Assembly (NCBI GenBank): GCA_004558955.1
Contig: SFZC01000037.1
Coordinates: forward strand, 1-15,580
Length of the DNA stretch: 15,580 bases
Source: a bacterium
Lineage (GTDB): Bacteria; Cyanobacteriota; Vampirovibrionia; Gastranaerophilales; Gastranaerophilaceae
Direction of reading: 5' to 3'
The translations under genes were made by a program, and so were the position numbers. Below are positions 1 to 8,388 of this stretch, piece after piece (position 1 is the first letter of the stretch; each line of letters begins with the position of its first letter). The notes under the pieces are model-generated. The model had not been told where the DNA came from and ran no database searches. It saw nothing but the letters and a program-made list of their open reading frames with translations.

Positions 1-30
1 CTGTTACGATATTAAACAGGTTGTTACAAT

Positions 31-155
31 GTAGGTCGGAATTGCCATTCCGTCACTTAAATTAACGCTGTTGACATAGCAATGCCAACCTACTTTCAAA
101 ATGGTTCTTTCTCCGCCCCATCTACATTTCAATACGTTGGGCAAGTATGCCCAAC
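31..155. repeat. Cluster of three tetraloop hairpins at left edge
   Basis: Three short hairpins follow one another. The first, at 37-52, has a 6-bp stem CGGAAT/ATTCCG. The second, at 70-89, has an 8-bp stem GTTGACAT/ATGCCAAC with one A-C mismatch that becomes a G-U pair on the minus strand. The third, at 136-155, has a perfect 8-bp stem GTTGGGCA/TGCCCAAC. Each has a 4-base loop. In addition, 31-45 pairs with 79-93 at 13 of 15 positions, so the first two can fold into a larger structure. The cluster lies 3' of the helicase gene (minus strand) but has no T tract, so it does not look like an intrinsic terminator. At 171-185 sits TTCTGAAAACTTAGA, a remnant of the L repeat found later in the window. 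It looks like dispersed intergenic repeat DNA; its function is unknown. Confidence 0.6.
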
Positions 156-202
156 CGACATTTACCATCCTTCTGAAAACTTAGACTTCTACACGCAACA
201 CA

Positions 203-3200
203 CTAGTCAACCGAGAAGATTTCTCGAATATCGTCCATTGTAAGCGATTTGGTAATATTTCTATCTACAGAAATTACGCTATCAACAAGGTTTCGTTTGA
301 TAGTTTTAAGTTTTTGGATTTTTTCTTCCACCGTATTCTTCGTAATAAGTCTATATACAAATACCTTCTTAGTTTGTCCGATACGATAAGCACGGTCAGT
401 AGCCTGATCTTCAACGGCAGGATTCCACCACGGATCATAATGGATAACATAATCCGCACCCGTCAAGTTCAAACCTGTGCCGCCCGCTTTCAAACTGATT
501 AAGAAAATAGGAATAGTCGGGTCTGTATTAAATCTTTCGACTGCACCTTGTCTGTCTTTCGTTTTACCCGTCAAGTATTCGTACTTAATACCCGACTTAT
601 CAAGCCAAGCCTTGACAATATCCAACATATCAACAAATTGGCTGAATAACAAAATTCTGTGTTTTTCGGAAATAATTTCTTCCAACATAACTTTAAGTTT
701 TTCAAACTTACCTGAAGAAATAACGTTTTTAACATTATTCTTGTCATACAATCTCGGGTGACAACAGATTTGACGCATACGCAACAACGCAGAGAAGATA
801 GACAATCTGCTCTTTTCAAGTCCGTTTTGTTCAATAGATTTGAACAATTCTTCTTTTGTACTGTCAAGAACTTGTAAGTAGAAGTCTCTTTGATCGTCTG
901 TCAATTCGCAGTAAGCAATGTTTTCCACCTTATCAGGCAAATCCTTCGCAACGTCACGTTTCATACGGCGTAAGATGAACGGATAAATCTGCAATTTTAA
1001 ACGTTTTTCAACAACTTTGTCCTGATGTTCCATAATCGGATTAACATATCTTGAATTGAAATCCGCCATAGTAAACAAAAATCCAGGCATCAAGAAATCA
1101 AAGACCGACCACAATTCCTCAAGCTTGTTTTCAATCGGAGTACCAGAAAGTGCTAATTTGTGTTGAGAAGTCAACTGTTTAACAGCCTGTGCGGTTTGAG
1201 AGGTCGCATTTTTGATATTCTGAGATTCATCAAGAATAACGTAACGGAAATTGATATCCTTCAACTTTTTAATATCACGTCTTAGCAAAGCATAACTTGT
1301 AATAACAACGTCATACTCAGGAATTTTGTCAAAAAATTGCTTTCTTTCGCCTCCTTGAAGTTTCAAACAGGACAAACTCGGAGCAAATTTTTGGATTTCT
1401 GATTCCCAGTTAAATACAACGGTTGTCGGAGCAATAACCAAAGTCGGCATAGGTCCGTCTTCTTCCTTCGCTTTTTGCAACACGGTCAACGCCTGCAAGG
1501 TTTTACCAAGCCCCATATCATCAGCCAAAATTCCGTTCAAGCCGTATTTGTACATAAACCACAACCAGCCGAAACCTTTTAACTGATATTCACGAAATTC
1601 CGCATTGATACCATTTGGCAAGGTCAAAGTTTCAACAGTCGAGAAGGTGGACATCTGTTCCCAGAAGGTCTTAAATCTGTCACTCAATATTAACTCAACG
1701 CCCAAATTTTTCAACTCGTTAATCAAACCGGCACGATAGGTTTTTACGGTAAATCTGTTATCTGGATTTCGATATACATCAAACGAATTGAACGAACGCA
1801 TCATAGAATAAATATTTTGAGCAGGATATTCAACAAAGCCTAAACTTCTTATTCTTGCGTATTTTTCACCACTTTGAATAGTATCGTAAATTTCATCAAA
1901 ACTGATAATCTCGTCACCTGCCTGACCATAAATACTTATATCAAAACTGTCAGGTTGTTCTTCTGAAAAATCGATTTTTGCACACAATTTGAACGGTTTA
2001 TCCATCAATTTAAAAAATGACATATCATCTTTTTCTTCAAATCTCCAACCGTCACCCGCCTGTTTCAGGTAGTAGTTGTAAAAATCAATCGCATTTTCTT
2101 TTTCCAAAGCCAAATTATTTGTCTGCATAGGAACAAATTTACAAGCCAAAAGCATTGCATAGGCTTCGTTTTCGTGTTTAATGTTACGTTTAACCCAGTA
2201 AATCAAGTCTTCATCAGGCTTTTTAACGGTAATATATTGAACCTTGTCAACATTGGTTTTTGAATACGGAATACGGACTCCGTCATACTCAAAGTCCAAA
2301 AAAGCTTTTAGGGACTGGTCATAATCAATTCCCATTGTCACAACGTTAATCGGCGGGCGTTGTTCAAGCATTAATTTTGAAATTTTCTCATCAACCACAA
2401 CGTCCATAACCTGTTGTAATTTTGGTAAATCTTCATAAATAAATTTTCCACCCTCAGAATCCTTCAATTCCGTAAACGAAGATTTAATAATATTTTGCGG
2501 AATATTTTGAATAGCAACACTTGTCGGGAAAATTAAATTTTTATATCGTCCCCATTTCAAATGTCTTGAAAAATATCTTACTTCCTCAAACGGATAAACG
2601 TCATCGGCATCAGGTCTTTGCCATTCCAAAGACAACAACAAAGTTCCCGCCGTATTTGAGGTATTCACATAAAGAACGAGTTTCCATTCTTGGTCCGTGA
2701 ACTTCAAACGTTCTTTTGTTTTTTCGTCAAGAACTTCATCTGCTTTTGACAACAGTGAAAACATCGGTCCGAATTTTGAAATCGGTATATCGTACCAACC
2801 TGCTTTTTTGTCTTGACGAGAAATTTTTAATAATTGTTGAAAAATCAACAATTCAACCTTTTGAGAAGAGTTCAAATCAAAGGCAGAATCTTGTTTTTGA
2901 GCCTCAATTACCCCTCGCAAAATAGGTTCAATTTGACGAACGATTTTACCCGTTTCTCTTGAACGAACCAAAACCGAGAAGAAATTTGCTTTTCTTTTCG
3001 GGTTGAAATGGAAAATATAATTTCCTTGCGGAACTGTTGCTAAGGCGGTATTTTCATCAGGAAAATCAAATTCCATGCCGAATTTTGTTTCAAGCCAATC
3101 TTCATAGGCATGTTCATCAATAGCTTTTAGAGCCACCGCAACAGCATGCTTACACCATTCTTCTTTTAGCGGACAATTACAACGGGCTTCAACCTTGTTT

Positions 3201-3385
3201 TTTTTAAAAATGAGGTCGGTATTGTAATGGTCTTGGAAGTTACCCTTAACCTTAGCCATATAGAAATTCTTTTCAGGATAATTGTCAAACACCATATCTT
3301 TTGTATGATATTCGTAACCTCGACGCCAACTGCCTGCACTTGCGTGTTCTTTTATAAACTTGTAATTAAATTTTGTGTTACTCAT
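203..3385 (-). CDS. SWIM zinc finger / SNF2-family helicase-like ATPase
   Basis: A cytoplasmic DNA-dependent ATPase of the SNF2 (Swi2/Snf2, superfamily 2) family, 1060 aa, expected to translocate on duplex DNA and remodel protein-DNA complexes. A SWIM zinc finger lies near the N-terminus (C69-x-C71, C78-x-H80). Residues about 100-580 are a long middle region with no motif I recognise. The ATPase core follows: Walker A ADDMGLGKT (621-629), motif II DESQ (719-722, the DExx box), SGTP (747-750), then the C-terminal lobe with GGTGLNL (968-974) and the arginine-finger motif QATDRAYRIGQ (994-1004). All key motifs are intact and the length suits bacterial SWIM-SNF2 proteins. The ATG at 3385 is the natural start although its Shine-Dalgarno is poor. 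The gene stands alone, divergent from 3607. SNF2 assignment is firm; the cellular role is unknown. Confidence 0.95.
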   Translation of the reverse strand: MSNTKFNYKFIKEHASAGSWRRGYEYHTKDMVFDNYPEKNFYMAKVKGNFQDHYNTDLIFKKNKVEARCNCPLKEEWCKHAVAVALKAIDEHAYEDWLETKFGMEFDFPDENTALATVPQGNYIFHFNPKRKANFFSVLVRSRETGKIVRQIEPILRGVIEAQKQDSAFDLNSSQKVELLIFQQLLKISRQDKKAGWYDIPISKFGPMFSLLSKADEVLDEKTKERLKFTDQEWKLVLYVNTSNTAGTLLLSLEWQRPDADDVYPFEEVRYFSRHLKWGRYKNLIFPTSVAIQNIPQNIIKSSFTELKDSEGGKFIYEDLPKLQQVMDVVVDEKISKLMLEQRPPINVVTMGIDYDQSLKAFLDFEYDGVRIPYSKTNVDKVQYITVKKPDEDLIYWVKRNIKHENEAYAMLLACKFVPMQTNNLALEKENAIDFYNYYLKQAGDGWRFEEKDDMSFFKLMDKPFKLCAKIDFSEEQPDSFDISIYGQAGDEIISFDEIYDTIQSGEKYARIRSLGFVEYPAQNIYSMMRSFNSFDVYRNPDNRFTVKTYRAGLINELKNLGVELILSDRFKTFWEQMSTFSTVETLTLPNGINAEFREYQLKGFGWLWFMYKYGLNGILADDMGLGKTLQALTVLQKAKEEDGPMPTLVIAPTTVVFNWESEIQKFAPSLSCLKLQGGERKQFFDKIPEYDVVITSYALLRRDIKKLKDINFRYVILDESQNIKNATSQTAQAVKQLTSQHKLALSGTPIENKLEELWSVFDFLMPGFLFTMADFNSRYVNPIMEHQDKVVEKRLKLQIYPFILRRMKRDVAKDLPDKVENIAYCELTDDQRDFYLQVLDSTKEELFKSIEQNGLEKSRLSIFSALLRMRQICCHPRLYDKNNVKNVISSGKFEKLKVMLEEIISEKHRILLFSQFVDMLDIVKAWLDKSGIKYEYLTGKTKDRQGAVERFNTDPTIPIFLISLKAGGTGLNLTGADYVIHYDPWWNPAVEDQATDRAYRIGQTKKVFVYRLITKNTVEEKIQKLKTIKRNLVDSVISVDRNITKSLTMDDIREIFSVD

Positions 3386-3465
3386 CTATAGAGTATATCT
3401 CTTTCTTTCCCTGCGGAGCAACGAACCCAATACAGACAACCTCTGCAACCCCCCGCTACACCATG

Positions 3466-3493
3466 ATTATACAATACAAAAATAAAAACGCAA
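3466..3493 (-). promoter_or_regulatory. Candidate promoter for the SNF2 gene
   Basis: On the minus strand a perfect -10 TATAAT (3466-3471) is preceded 16 bp upstream by TTGCGT (3488-3493). It would give a leader of about 75 nt. The leader holds an unusually G-rich stretch for this AT-rich DNA (around 3450-3456). It is the only strong -10 in the divergent intergenic region facing left. Confidence 0.5.
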
Positions 3494-3564
3494 GAGTTTA
3501 ATTTAGCAAGTCTTAATATTACCTTGTTATTTGCATTTGTATGGTTTATTTTATTTCAATTATG

Positions 3565-3573
3565 TGCTAAAAT
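3565..3573 (+). promoter_or_regulatory. Extended -10 promoter for the 3607-6647 operon
   Basis: TG-C-TAAAAT is an extended -10 (TGnTATAAT type) about 34 bp before the start codon at 3607. No good -35 box is present, as is usual with extended -10 promoters. AGAGG at 3597-3601 is the ribosome binding site of the first gene. Confidence 0.4.
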
Positions 3574-3606
3574 TGTGGTGTAAACAAGTTTAAATAAGAG
3601 GTAAAA

Positions 3607-4095
3607 ATGAAAAAGCTAAATGTTTTGATATTTTCAATATTGTTGCTGACGGGAATTTGCGTAAGCACAAACTTAATAAGCGAACAAACACACGCACAAC
3701 AATCTTACGGCGTACAACAACAATTCCAATATATTGACGTAAACCCGTTATCGGTTGTTGCGAACCCGCACCAATACCTGAACAAATATATCAGAATTCG
3801 TGCAAAGTTTGACAAGTTCTCAACTTTAGGGCTTGATTATTCTCCTGCACTTCGTCCGCACGAAAAGTTTATTTCTTTCTTAATCCAAAGACCTGATATT
3901 ACCAATCACAATATTCCGTTATCAGAATTCAAAATGTTCTTGAGCAAAGAACTTGCGGAAAAGAATATCGACCTTGATGCAGGTGATGAAATTCTGTTTA
4001 GCGGAAAAGTATTTTCAACTGCATTGGGTGACCCTTGGATGGACGTTACAAACTTCCAAATAATTAACAAGGTTAAAAAATCACCTCTAAAATAA
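3607..4095 (+). CDS. Secreted small protein, possible OB-fold
   Basis: A 162-aa protein I do not recognise as a named family. Residues 1-30 look like a Sec signal peptide: KK near the start, a hydrophobic core LIFSILLLTGICV, and THA before a Gln, a plausible signal peptidase I site. There is no lipobox cysteine at the cleavage region. The mature part has the pattern of a small beta-barrel of the tRNA_anti/OB type: a Pro-x-x-Tyr-x-x-Lys-Tyr-Ile-Arg-Ile entry strand (54-65) and later GDEILFSGKVFS (126-137), ending in a strand with DVTNFQII (146-153). It is preceded by a good Shine-Dalgarno (AGAGG, 5-nt gap) and followed 23 nt later by the GH57 gene, so the two are probably co-transcribed. The OB-fold reading is an inference from hydrophobic pattern only. 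Confidence 0.8.
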   Translation: MKKLNVLIFSILLLTGICVSTNLISEQTHAQQSYGVQQQFQYIDVNPLSVVANPHQYLNKYIRIRAKFDKFSTLGLDYSPALRPHEKFISFLIQRPDITNHNIPLSEFKMFLSKELAEKNIDLDAGDEILFSGKVFSTALGDPWMDVTNFQIINKVKKSPLK

Positions 4096-4118
4096 ACGAT
4101 TAACAGATAATATAAGGT

Positions 4119-6647
4119 ATGAAACAGATTATGAATAATAACGACAACAAAACTGAAAAATTTCTGACAATTCACGGTCATTTTTACCAGCCGCCAAGAG
4201 AAAACCCTTGGTTAGAAGCGATTGAACTGCAAGACAGTGCCTTGCCTTTCCACGATTGGAACGAACGAATTTGCAAAGAATGTTATAATCCTAACTCTGT
4301 TTCAAGAATTGTCGATAACAGAAACCGCATTTTGGACATCGTAAATAATTACGAACACATGAGTTTCAACTTTGGTCCGACACTTTTGTCTTGGATGGAA
4401 AAATACACTCCCGGAACTTATGAAAGAATTATCAAAGCAGATATTGACAGTATTTCCTCCCACAACGGTCACGGGAACGCTATGTGTCAGGTCTATAACC
4501 ACATAATTATGCCACTTGCGAATTACAAAGATAAAGTAACTCAAGTTAAATGGGGCATAAAAGATTTTGAATACAGATTTGGCAGAAAACCTGAGGGGAT
4601 TTGGCTGGCAGAAACCGCTGTCGATGATGAAACCCTAAAAGTTTTGGCAGACAATGGAATTAAATTCACTGTATTATCACCGTACCAAGCACTAAAAATG
4701 AAGAAAATTTCAGATAGAGAATGGCAAGACGTAAGCTGGGGAAACATTGACCCTGCAAGGTCTTACAAATACACAATCAAATGTGACCCTAAAAAATCTA
4801 TTGACTTGTTCTTCTATGACGGTGCGATTTCACGTTCTGTCGCTTTTGACGAACTTCTAACAGACGGCAACAAGTTCATCAAGCGTTTAAAAGAAGGAGT
4901 TTCGGAATACCGTGACTATCCGCAGTTGATAAACATTGCAACTGACGGCGAAAGTTACGGTCACCACACAAAATTCGGTGATATGGCACTAGCCTACGTT
5001 CTAAAAATCAAAGCTGAAGACGAAGGCTTCAAAATCACCAACTACGGCGAATATTTAGACCAATACAGAAGTAATTACGAAGTTGACATTAAACAAGCCT
5101 CTTCTTGGAGCTGTTTCCACGGAGTCGGCAGATGGAAAGAAGATTGCGGTTGCTCAACCGGCGGACATCCGGGTTGGAACCAAAAATGGAGAAAACCTTT
5201 AAGAGATGCTCTTGATTATTTGAGAGACAACTTGGTGGAAATATTTGAACAAGAAGGTCAAAAATACTTTAACAAAGACGTTTGGGAAGTCCGTAACCGT
5301 TACATTGATGTAATTTTAGACCGTACCTTCCAAAACATCAAAAAATTCCAACAGGAACACTTCAACAGCGGACTATCGGAACAAGAAAAAGTCCGTGCAA
5401 TGGAATTACTTGAAATGCAACGTCAATCAATGCTTATGTACACAAGTTGCGGCTGGTTCTTCTCTGAAATTTCAGGTATTGAAACTGTACAAATTATGAA
5501 ATATGCCGCTCGAGCAATGCAACTTGCATCAAATTTCAGTTCAGAAAATTACGAAGAAAAATTCTTAGCAATCCTAAACGAAGCAAAGAGTAACATTCCT
5601 GAATTCGGAACAGGCAAAAACATTTACGAAAACTTTGTAAAACCTTCAATCGTAACCCTTAAACAAATTGCATGTTTATGGGCAATATCTTCACTGTATC
5701 AAGAGTTTGACGATGAAGAAGATGTTTATTGCTACACGGTAAAACGCCGTGATTACCAAAGAACGCAAAAAGGTAATGCAAATTTAATCACGGGTCACAT
5801 TGAAATCTATTCAAAAGTTACACTACAAAAATCAGACCTTGTATTTGCCCTAATGCAATACTCGGGCGGGGATTTCCACTGTGCAATAAAAGAATTTTCA
5901 ACAAATGAGGAATTTCAAGAGCTTAAAACAACCTTGAACAAAATATTTATGCTCAACCCGTTGACTGAAATTATTAGAACCTTAGATGAAAAATTCGGCA
6001 AGGAATACTTCACCTTGAAAGATATCTTTATTGAAGAAAGAAAGAAAATCTTGCAAATCCTTTTAAAAGGTCAAATGGAGAAATTCTCAAACACTTACCA
6101 AGATATCTATGAACAAGGCAAAGGCTCAATTTACCAAATGCAAAATCTCGGTTTGGAAATTCCGAACGAATTTAAACTTTCAGCAGGTTATGCCTTGAGC
6201 AAGAGATTCAATGAACTTCTTGAACATTCTGACGGATTTGTGGAAAAAGCAATTATCCAACAAATCAAAGATATCAACTTTGAAGCAAAGAAAATCAATA
6301 TTGAAATCGACAAAACTCAGTCAAACAAAGCATATACAAAAAAAATTATCAACAACTTAAAAAGATTAACTAAAAGTTTTGAATACCAACAATCAGAAGC
6401 AATTATCGAAATGTTTGACCTGATTGACCAGTTGGAACTTCAAATTGACATCTCGGAAGCCCAAAACATTTATTTTGGCAGAATTTTCCACAGAATAGGC
6501 AATATCTTGGAAAATAATATGGAAGCTCCGAAGGTTAAAGATATCAAATTCATTGATTCTTTGTTAGAAGTTGGTACAAAATTGAATATCAACGTTGATT
6601 TTTATAAATTGAAAGTTGATAAATTAAAAATGCAGATACAAATGTAA
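4119..6647 (+). CDS. GH57-family glycoside hydrolase with DUF3536-like C-terminus
   Basis: An 842-aa protein with an N-terminal glycoside hydrolase family 57 (beta/alpha)7-barrel-like domain. It begins with the typical HGHFYQPPRENPW (19-31). The conserved blocks are SHNGHGN (114-120), WLAETAV (162-168, in which E165 is the likely nucleophile) and ATDGESYGHHTKFGD (274-288, in which D276 is the likely acid/base). Residues from about 330 (Cys- and Trp-rich SSWSCFHGVGRW) to the end match the architecture of GH57 proteins annotated with DUF3536; the last 300 residues are mostly helical. GH57 enzymes act on alpha-glucans such as glycogen, but the substrate of this subgroup is not settled. No signal peptide is visible, so it is probably cytoplasmic. 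The start is uncertain: AAGG is only 1 nt from the ATG at 4119 and 13 nt from the second ATG at 4131. Confidence 0.92.
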   Translation: MKQIMNNNDNKTEKFLTIHGHFYQPPRENPWLEAIELQDSALPFHDWNERICKECYNPNSVSRIVDNRNRILDIVNNYEHMSFNFGPTLLSWMEKYTPGTYERIIKADIDSISSHNGHGNAMCQVYNHIIMPLANYKDKVTQVKWGIKDFEYRFGRKPEGIWLAETAVDDETLKVLADNGIKFTVLSPYQALKMKKISDREWQDVSWGNIDPARSYKYTIKCDPKKSIDLFFYDGAISRSVAFDELLTDGNKFIKRLKEGVSEYRDYPQLINIATDGESYGHHTKFGDMALAYVLKIKAEDEGFKITNYGEYLDQYRSNYEVDIKQASSWSCFHGVGRWKEDCGCSTGGHPGWNQKWRKPLRDALDYLRDNLVEIFEQEGQKYFNKDVWEVRNRYIDVILDRTFQNIKKFQQEHFNSGLSEQEKVRAMELLEMQRQSMLMYTSCGWFFSEISGIETVQIMKYAARAMQLASNFSSENYEEKFLAILNEAKSNIPEFGTGKNIYENFVKPSIVTLKQIACLWAISSLYQEFDDEEDVYCYTVKRRDYQRTQKGNANLITGHIEIYSKVTLQKSDLVFALMQYSGGDFHCAIKEFSTNEEFQELKTTLNKIFMLNPLTEIIRTLDEKFGKEYFTLKDIFIEERKKILQILLKGQMEKFSNTYQDIYEQGKGSIYQMQNLGLEIPNEFKLSAGYALSKRFNELLEHSDGFVEKAIIQQIKDINFEAKKINIEIDKTQSNKAYTKKIINNLKRLTKSFEYQQSEAIIEMFDLIDQLELQIDISEAQNIYFGRIFHRIGNILENNMEAPKVKDIKFIDSLLEVGTKLNINVDFYKLKVDKLKMQIQM

Positions 6648-6671
6648 ATTATTGTTACAAAAAAGCAAAAA

Positions 6672-6714
6672 ACCTCTAATCAAATACTTTATATAAATAG
6701 GTAGAATTAGAGGT
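6672..6714 (+). promoter_or_regulatory. Inverted repeat overlapping the Shine-Dalgarno of the 6724 gene
   Basis: A perfect 9-bp inverted repeat, ACCTCTAAT (6672-6680) and ATTAGAGGT (6706-6714), flanks a 25-nt AT-rich loop. The right arm contains AGAGG (6709-6713), the only good Shine-Dalgarno for the ATG at 6724. In RNA the stem would hide the ribosome binding site. No T tract follows, so it is not a standard terminator for the GH57 gene. It could instead be a DNA operator around a TATATAAA stretch. Confidence 0.5.
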
Positions 6715-6723
6715 ATTTGTATT

Positions 6724-7641
6724 ATGCAAGTAACACCAAATCAAAACAAATCAATAAACAATGTTCCGCCATATTTCGGAACACAGGTGAATAACCCGCA
6801 AAATACACAAGGGCAACAGATTCAACCACAGGTTCAACAATATTGCAACCAAGCAGCTGCATGTTCAGCAGCTCCGCAAGGACCTGCAACACCTCCAACT
6901 CCGCCAAACACACCACCGCAGAATGTTCAAGTTCCTGCGACAACTTCAGGGGTAAATATTCAAATTTTCAATCCGTCTGCAATCGGCCCCGGTGCAAATC
7001 CGCCGACTTATAACGTAAATGCTCCGTGCTATCCGTCAGCATATTATACAGGAACACTTGACCCTAACGGAAAAATGCAACCGAATTACAATCCGCAACA
7101 ACAAATTGCAGGTGACAGCGGTAACAGTAACAGAACAAATACAACAACCGTAAACTCATCAGACAAGAAAAAAACAGAAAAAAGAAACGTTGTACAAATA
7201 GATGATAACTACATCAGAACTTTGGAAAACGGCTTAAACAGTCAAGATGAAAAAATCAGAATGAATGCGGCAAAAGAAGTCTATGCAAGATTGGCAGAAG
7301 ACGAAGACAACAAGGACGACAAAGCCTTGACCGCCTTGATTAACAAAATGTTGCAAGATCCTGCGAATGAAGTAAGATTTTTAGCACTTGCCGCATTGCA
7401 GGAAAGAATCGTACTTGGCGATGATTACACAGTAAACGTATTGAAAAATATGCAACAAAGTGACGGAGGTTACGGACAAGACGCAATCGATGCAAGCAAG
7501 ATTTTGATGCAAATGGCAGGAAAACAAGTTCAAAAAGAATTTGAAGTAAAAGATAATCCAAAATCCGAAACAAAGACCGAAACGGAAACGGAAACAAAAA
7601 CAGAAACTTCAAACACAAATAATGATGTCAAAAACAAATAA
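6724..7641 (+). CDS. Pro/Gln/Asn-rich protein with HEAT/ARM-like helical domain
   Basis: A 305-aa protein of no family I can name. Residues 1-130 are low complexity, rich in Pro, Gln, Asn, Ala and Tyr (for example PATPPTPPNTPPQ at 54-66), with scattered cysteines and no signal peptide. Residues about 158-268 form paired amphipathic helices of HEAT/ARM type: IRTLENGLNSQDEKIRMNAA, then a second unit ALINKMLQDPANEVRFLALA, and a third less regular one. The tail (280-297) is a KTETETET repeat. The order is therefore disordered head, helical scaffold, charged disordered tail, which suggests a protein-interaction role. It is followed 26 nt later by the 148-aa gene, a likely operon partner. Its ribosome binding site lies in an inverted repeat. 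Confidence 0.8.
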   Translation: MQVTPNQNKSINNVPPYFGTQVNNPQNTQGQQIQPQVQQYCNQAAACSAAPQGPATPPTPPNTPPQNVQVPATTSGVNIQIFNPSAIGPGANPPTYNVNAPCYPSAYYTGTLDPNGKMQPNYNPQQQIAGDSGNSNRTNTTTVNSSDKKKTEKRNVVQIDDNYIRTLENGLNSQDEKIRMNAAKEVYARLAEDEDNKDDKALTALINKMLQDPANEVRFLALAALQERIVLGDDYTVNVLKNMQQSDGGYGQDAIDASKILMQMAGKQVQKEFEVKDNPKSETKTETETETKTETSNTNNDVKNK

Positions 7642-7667
7642 CTAAAATAAAAAGGTAGTAAGGTATT

Positions 7668-8114
7668 ATGACAATTGGTACAATAGGTAAATATATTACA
7701 AAAGGTATAGGTATTGCAGCACTCGGACTTGTGGCAAAGGATTCGCACAGTGTCGGAAAGATTTATGCTGACAAATATGCCACAGAAAAAGATGCTTACT
7801 ACTGCTCGGACTATTTGAATAATACTCTCTATAATCCGACAATGAGCGACATCACGGATAGTGTCAAAGACACAGCACTGAATATGGAAATCGACCAAAC
7901 TTGGAGAAGATTTTTCAATCTCGGAATAGGTTACGTTAAAGGTTTTGCAACAATGATAACCAATGAAGTCATTCCGTTTGGCTTAGGACTTGGTGCATTG
8001 TTTACCAAAGGACCTGTCGCAAAAGCCTGTGCCGGTGGTGCATTATTATACGGGGCTGCCAAATTTGTTAAAAACTTCTTCGGCTTAGGCGTTCCAAAAG
8101 GTCCGTTGGATTAA
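7668..8114 (+). CDS. Unrecognised glycine-rich protein, probably membrane-associated
   Basis: A 148-aa protein without recognisable homology. It has a Gly/Ile-rich hydrophobic N-terminal stretch (about 3-23, IGTIGKYITKGIGIAALGLV) and hydrophobic Gly-rich segments at about 101-113 and 117-131. The middle (30-82) is soluble, with Tyr and Asp/Asn. The N-terminal stretch is interrupted by lysines, so it may be amphipathic and not a clean membrane anchor. AAGG lies 4 nt before the ATG. It follows the HEAT-like gene at 26 nt and ends in the repeat-rich space before convergent trmD. Function unknown; the pairing with the upstream gene is the main clue. Confidence 0.75.
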   Translation: MTIGTIGKYITKGIGIAALGLVAKDSHSVGKIYADKYATEKDAYYCSDYLNNTLYNPTMSDITDSVKDTALNMEIDQTWRRFFNLGIGYVKGFATMITNEVIPFGLGLGALFTKGPVAKACAGGALLYGAAKFVKNFFGLGVPKGPLD

Positions 8115-8190
8115 AAAGATTTAATGTATTATTAAGATGTCACCAATGTAATTTACTTTTCGCACCCGTTGAGGTTTGACTAGGATTAAA

Positions 8191-8219
8191 ACAGATTCCG
8201 GCTCAAAGGCCGGAATGAC
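8191..8219 (+). repeat. Short dispersed repeat S, copy 1
   Basis: This 29-bp element begins ACAGATTC and ends GAATGAC. It folds as ATTCCGGCT/GGCCGGAAT (9 pairs with one T-G wobble) around a 4-base loop. It sits between the convergent ends of the 7668 gene and trmD. The same element recurs at 13197-13225 and 14456-14484. It resembles the REP-like or dRS3-like ATTCC...GGAAT hairpins known from other bacteria. Confidence 0.75.
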
Positions 8220-8245
8220 ATTTTGGTGTACTTACCAAAGAAATT

Positions 8246-8317
8246 GTCATTCTGAAAACTTAGAAAATTTTTGCGATTGAAATGAGCAAATAAATTTTCT
8301 TGTTATTCAGAATCCGT
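8246..8317 (-). repeat. Long dispersed repeat L, copy 1
   Basis: Read on the plus strand, it begins GTCATTCTGAA and ends TTCAGAATCCGT. Its two ends form an imperfect stem of about 23 bp (18 pairs) that includes GAAAATTT/AAATTTTC. On the minus strand its termini read ACGGATTC...GAATGAC, almost those of the S element, so L behaves as a longer member of the same family in inverted orientation. It lies directly after S copy 1. Confidence 0.75.
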
Positions 8318-8388
8318 TTTTATTACTTTTTCAAAAATTTTAAAACTTTATTCAAATAAACTTTGGTCAAATTTTACTAGCGAAACGA

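Noticed and set aside
136..155. Hairpin as terminator of the helicase gene
   Set aside because: A perfect 8-bp stem, but no U tract follows in the minus-strand direction.
8340..8372. Terminator after trmD
   Set aside because: Only a 5-bp A-T stem precedes a short T run; too weak to call.
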